Shown: positions 62,762 to 64,000 of the stretch, one piece after another
Numbering within the stretch: the first letter of the stretch is position 1
Layout of the letters: every line of letters begins with the position of its first letter
NCBI GenBank assembly: GCA_024398055.1
Contig: CP073749.1
Coordinates: 3,968,594-4,032,593, forward strand
DNA from: a bacterium SCSIO 12741
GTDB lineage: Bacteria; Bacteroidota; Bacteroidia; Flavobacteriales_G; Salibacteraceae
Length of the DNA: 64,000 nt
Reading direction: 5' to 3'
Position numbers and translations under genes: made by a program
The notes under the pieces: model-generated
What the model was told of the DNA's origin: nothing
Databases searched by the model: none
What the model saw: only the letters and a program-made list of their open reading frames with translations

Positions 62762-63598
62762 CTACAAAGATTCCACCATTTTATAAAATCCGGATTCCCT
62801 AACCAGGGTAGCGGCTCTTTTCATGGCCTCGTCCTTATCATGATCCGATCCGCGGGAAATAACTTCAATCTCCGTTCCGTGAAAGTTCAAGCAGTAGTTG
62901 GTATACGTACGATCATTCCATTTTTCTTCCACGGTATAGATGCTATCAATCGCTTGATCCAATTGGGTTTTTAAGGAGGTGCGATCGTCTCGAACTTCAT
63001 AAAGCTTTTCCAATTCCTCCACGATGGGTTGAGTATTGGCGAATTCATTGATGACCTCAGGAAGTAAAACCGCTTCAGCCTGATCAAAGTCCTTCATTCG
63101 TTCATAGATTACCGCATAATTCACGGCGGTGTGCACGGAGGCTTGGGCATGGGCATTTCCGCAAAAGTGGTTGTAGGTGTGGACGGTATCTGCTACGGCT
63201 AAGTAATGCAGGGCGCTGTCGTATTCTTCCTGATCAAAATAAAGCTGGTAGAGCAGGCGAGAGGAGCGGTGTTTGTAGTTGGCGTAGGGTTCGTCCATCA
63301 GGCCGCCATTCAGCGGGTCTTTTTCATTAAAGCCCTGGTTGAGAATATCCCGAAAAATGACCTTGGCTTTGTCGTATTGCCGGTTCTCATAGTAACAATA
63401 CCCCAGGTTGTAGTAGGCTTTAGGGTAAATGTCGTTGCTTTTGTGATGATCAACGATATACTTAAAAGACTCGATGGCCTTTTGGGGATTGCCACCTTCC
63501 ATCATAACGGCTCCTTCCTGAAAATAGTCGGAAGGCATTTTTTGTGCCCATATCATTACGGATACACAGAGCATCGGCAGTAAGACTAATCGTTTCAT
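62762..63598 (-). CDS. exported TPR protein
   Basis: A 278-residue exported protein. The ATG at 63598 overlaps the stop of the upstream gene by ATGA and gives a signal peptide ('MKRLVLLPMLCVSVMIWAQ'). Residues about 30-120 have TPR helices ('YPKAYYNLGYCYYENRQYDKAKVIF'-type, read in parts), with 'YDSALHYLAVADT' further on. The last 90 residues are not TPR. It is translationally coupled to the partial gene upstream. Likely a periplasmic or outer-membrane scaffold; no exact role. Confidence 0.83.
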   Translation of the reverse strand: MKRLVLLPMLCVSVMIWAQKMPSDYFQEGAVMMEGGNPQKAIESFKYIVDHHKSNDIYPKAYYNLGYCYYENRQYDKAKVIFRDILNQGFNEKDPLNGGLMDEPYANYKHRSSRLLYQLYFDQEEYDSALHYLAVADTVHTYNHFCGNAHAQASVHTAVNYAVIYERMKDFDQAEAVLLPEVINEFANTQPIVEELEKLYEVRDDRTSLKTQLDQAIDSIYTVEEKWNDRTYTNYCLNFHGTEIEVISRGSDHDKDEAMKRAATLVRESGFYKMVESL

Positions 63599-64000
63599 AA
63601 TTTCCATTCAAATCGGTACAAAGACAATCCTCTAAAGCCGTAACAAACAAAGCGATCGGCTTCGAGGTAAAAATTATCCGCTGTGAGTTGATCTACTTTT
63701 TTCAGCTCCAGGTAGTGTTGGTTATTTAGGTTGATGATCCATTTACCTCGGCCTGTACGTTGAATGATGTAAAAGCCTTTCTCAGAGATCCCAGCGGCTT
63801 CAATTTCGCCCTTTTTGGGATTGGGGTCCCAGCTTTTTTGGAGAGCAGGAAGCATGGGACGAGAAAAGGTGTTGTTATTCAGCCAATATCCGGCTCCGTC
63901 GAGTTCTATATATCCAAGGTAGTTCACTTGATTGGGCCGGTCTTTATCTCCGTAGATACCTAGGATGTCACGACCGTTTTCAAATTTTACTTCCTGCTTC
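63595..64000 (-). CDS. partial protein of unknown function (runs off the window)
   Basis: The frame is open from the last base of the window; 134 residues are visible and the start lies outside. A GTG at 63927 is in frame but the coding sequence clearly continues upstream ('NGRDILGIYGDKDRPNQ'). The chain has repeated aromatic-Gly strands ('YLGYIELDGAGYWLNNN', 'GFYIIQRTGRGKWIINLNN'), possibly a repeat fold. The stop overlaps the next gene's ATG (ATGA). Confidence 0.7.
   Translation of the reverse strand, partial: KQEVKFENGRDILGIYGDKDRPNQVNYLGYIELDGAGYWLNNNTFSRPMLPALQKSWDPNPKKGEIEAAGISEKGFYIIQRTGRGKWIINLNNQHYLELKKVDQLTADNFYLEADRFVCYGFRGLSLYRFEWKL

Overview
The window looks like chromosomal DNA of a Bacteroidota member, most likely a Flavobacteriales-type marine or freshwater bacterium. 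The reasons are six large secreted proteins that end in the short C-terminal tail of type IX secretion (T9SS) cargo, with the typical 'ASEINNDxFxVERSxDGxxW' module before it in several; a hybrid-style two-component pair with a beta-propeller sensor and a LytTR regulator; and start-proximal -7 boxes of the Bacteroidota form TAnnTTTG. I see no rRNA, tRNA, CRISPR array, insertion sequence or integrase.

Layout. 1-14.4 kb: envelope and secreted proteins (beta-barrel, c-type-cytochrome lipoprotein, P-domain protein, concanavalin-like protein, FG-GAP protein, LA_2272-type repeat protein), a class III nucleotide cyclase and a LytTR regulator/propeller kinase pair. 14.4-29.4 kb: a 949-residue T9SS protein, a second cyclase with a repeated 11-bp operator-like box upstream, thioredoxin-like and MOSC proteins with a tiny Cys-rich gene between them, an EEP-family nuclease/phosphatase, a 608-residue protein of unknown function, a PlsC acyltransferase, a cupin-8 protein, a BNR-like protein, a lone HEPN protein and two envelope proteins. 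29.5-36.8 kb: a TolB-like/TPR/AraC regulator, two serine hydrolases, two outer-membrane proteins and a frameshifted NAD(P)-binding protein.

36.8-55.8 kb: the region of greatest interest. Seven protein units in one tight minus-strand operon run, in transcription order: caspase-like protease, CD-NTase A, SAVED-domain protein, CD-NTase B, DEAD/DUF1998 helicase (split by one frameshift), SNF2 helicase of DISARM DrmD type, N6-adenine methyltransferase of DISARM DrmMI type. A 70-residue Cys/His protein and a strong terminator follow, then a separate PD-(D/E)XK-like protein. CBASS-type nucleotide signalling genes (two cyclases, a SAVED receptor, a protease effector) are joined to a DISARM-like helicase/methylase module. 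I read this as one composite anti-phage system in which DNA surveillance or modification is coupled to a caspase death effector; that coupling is inference.

55.9-64 kb: a TPR histidine kinase and LuxR-type regulator (kinase frameshifted near its end), two small proteins including a DUF1842 protein, another repeat-rich T9SS protein, a TPR protein and a partial gene at the edge.

Three genes (34476, 49301, 56711) each lose their frame at a homopolymer by what looks like a single missing base, and each is restored to a family-like C-terminus or continuous helicase by adding one. The common pattern suggests consensus errors rather than three independent pseudogenes.
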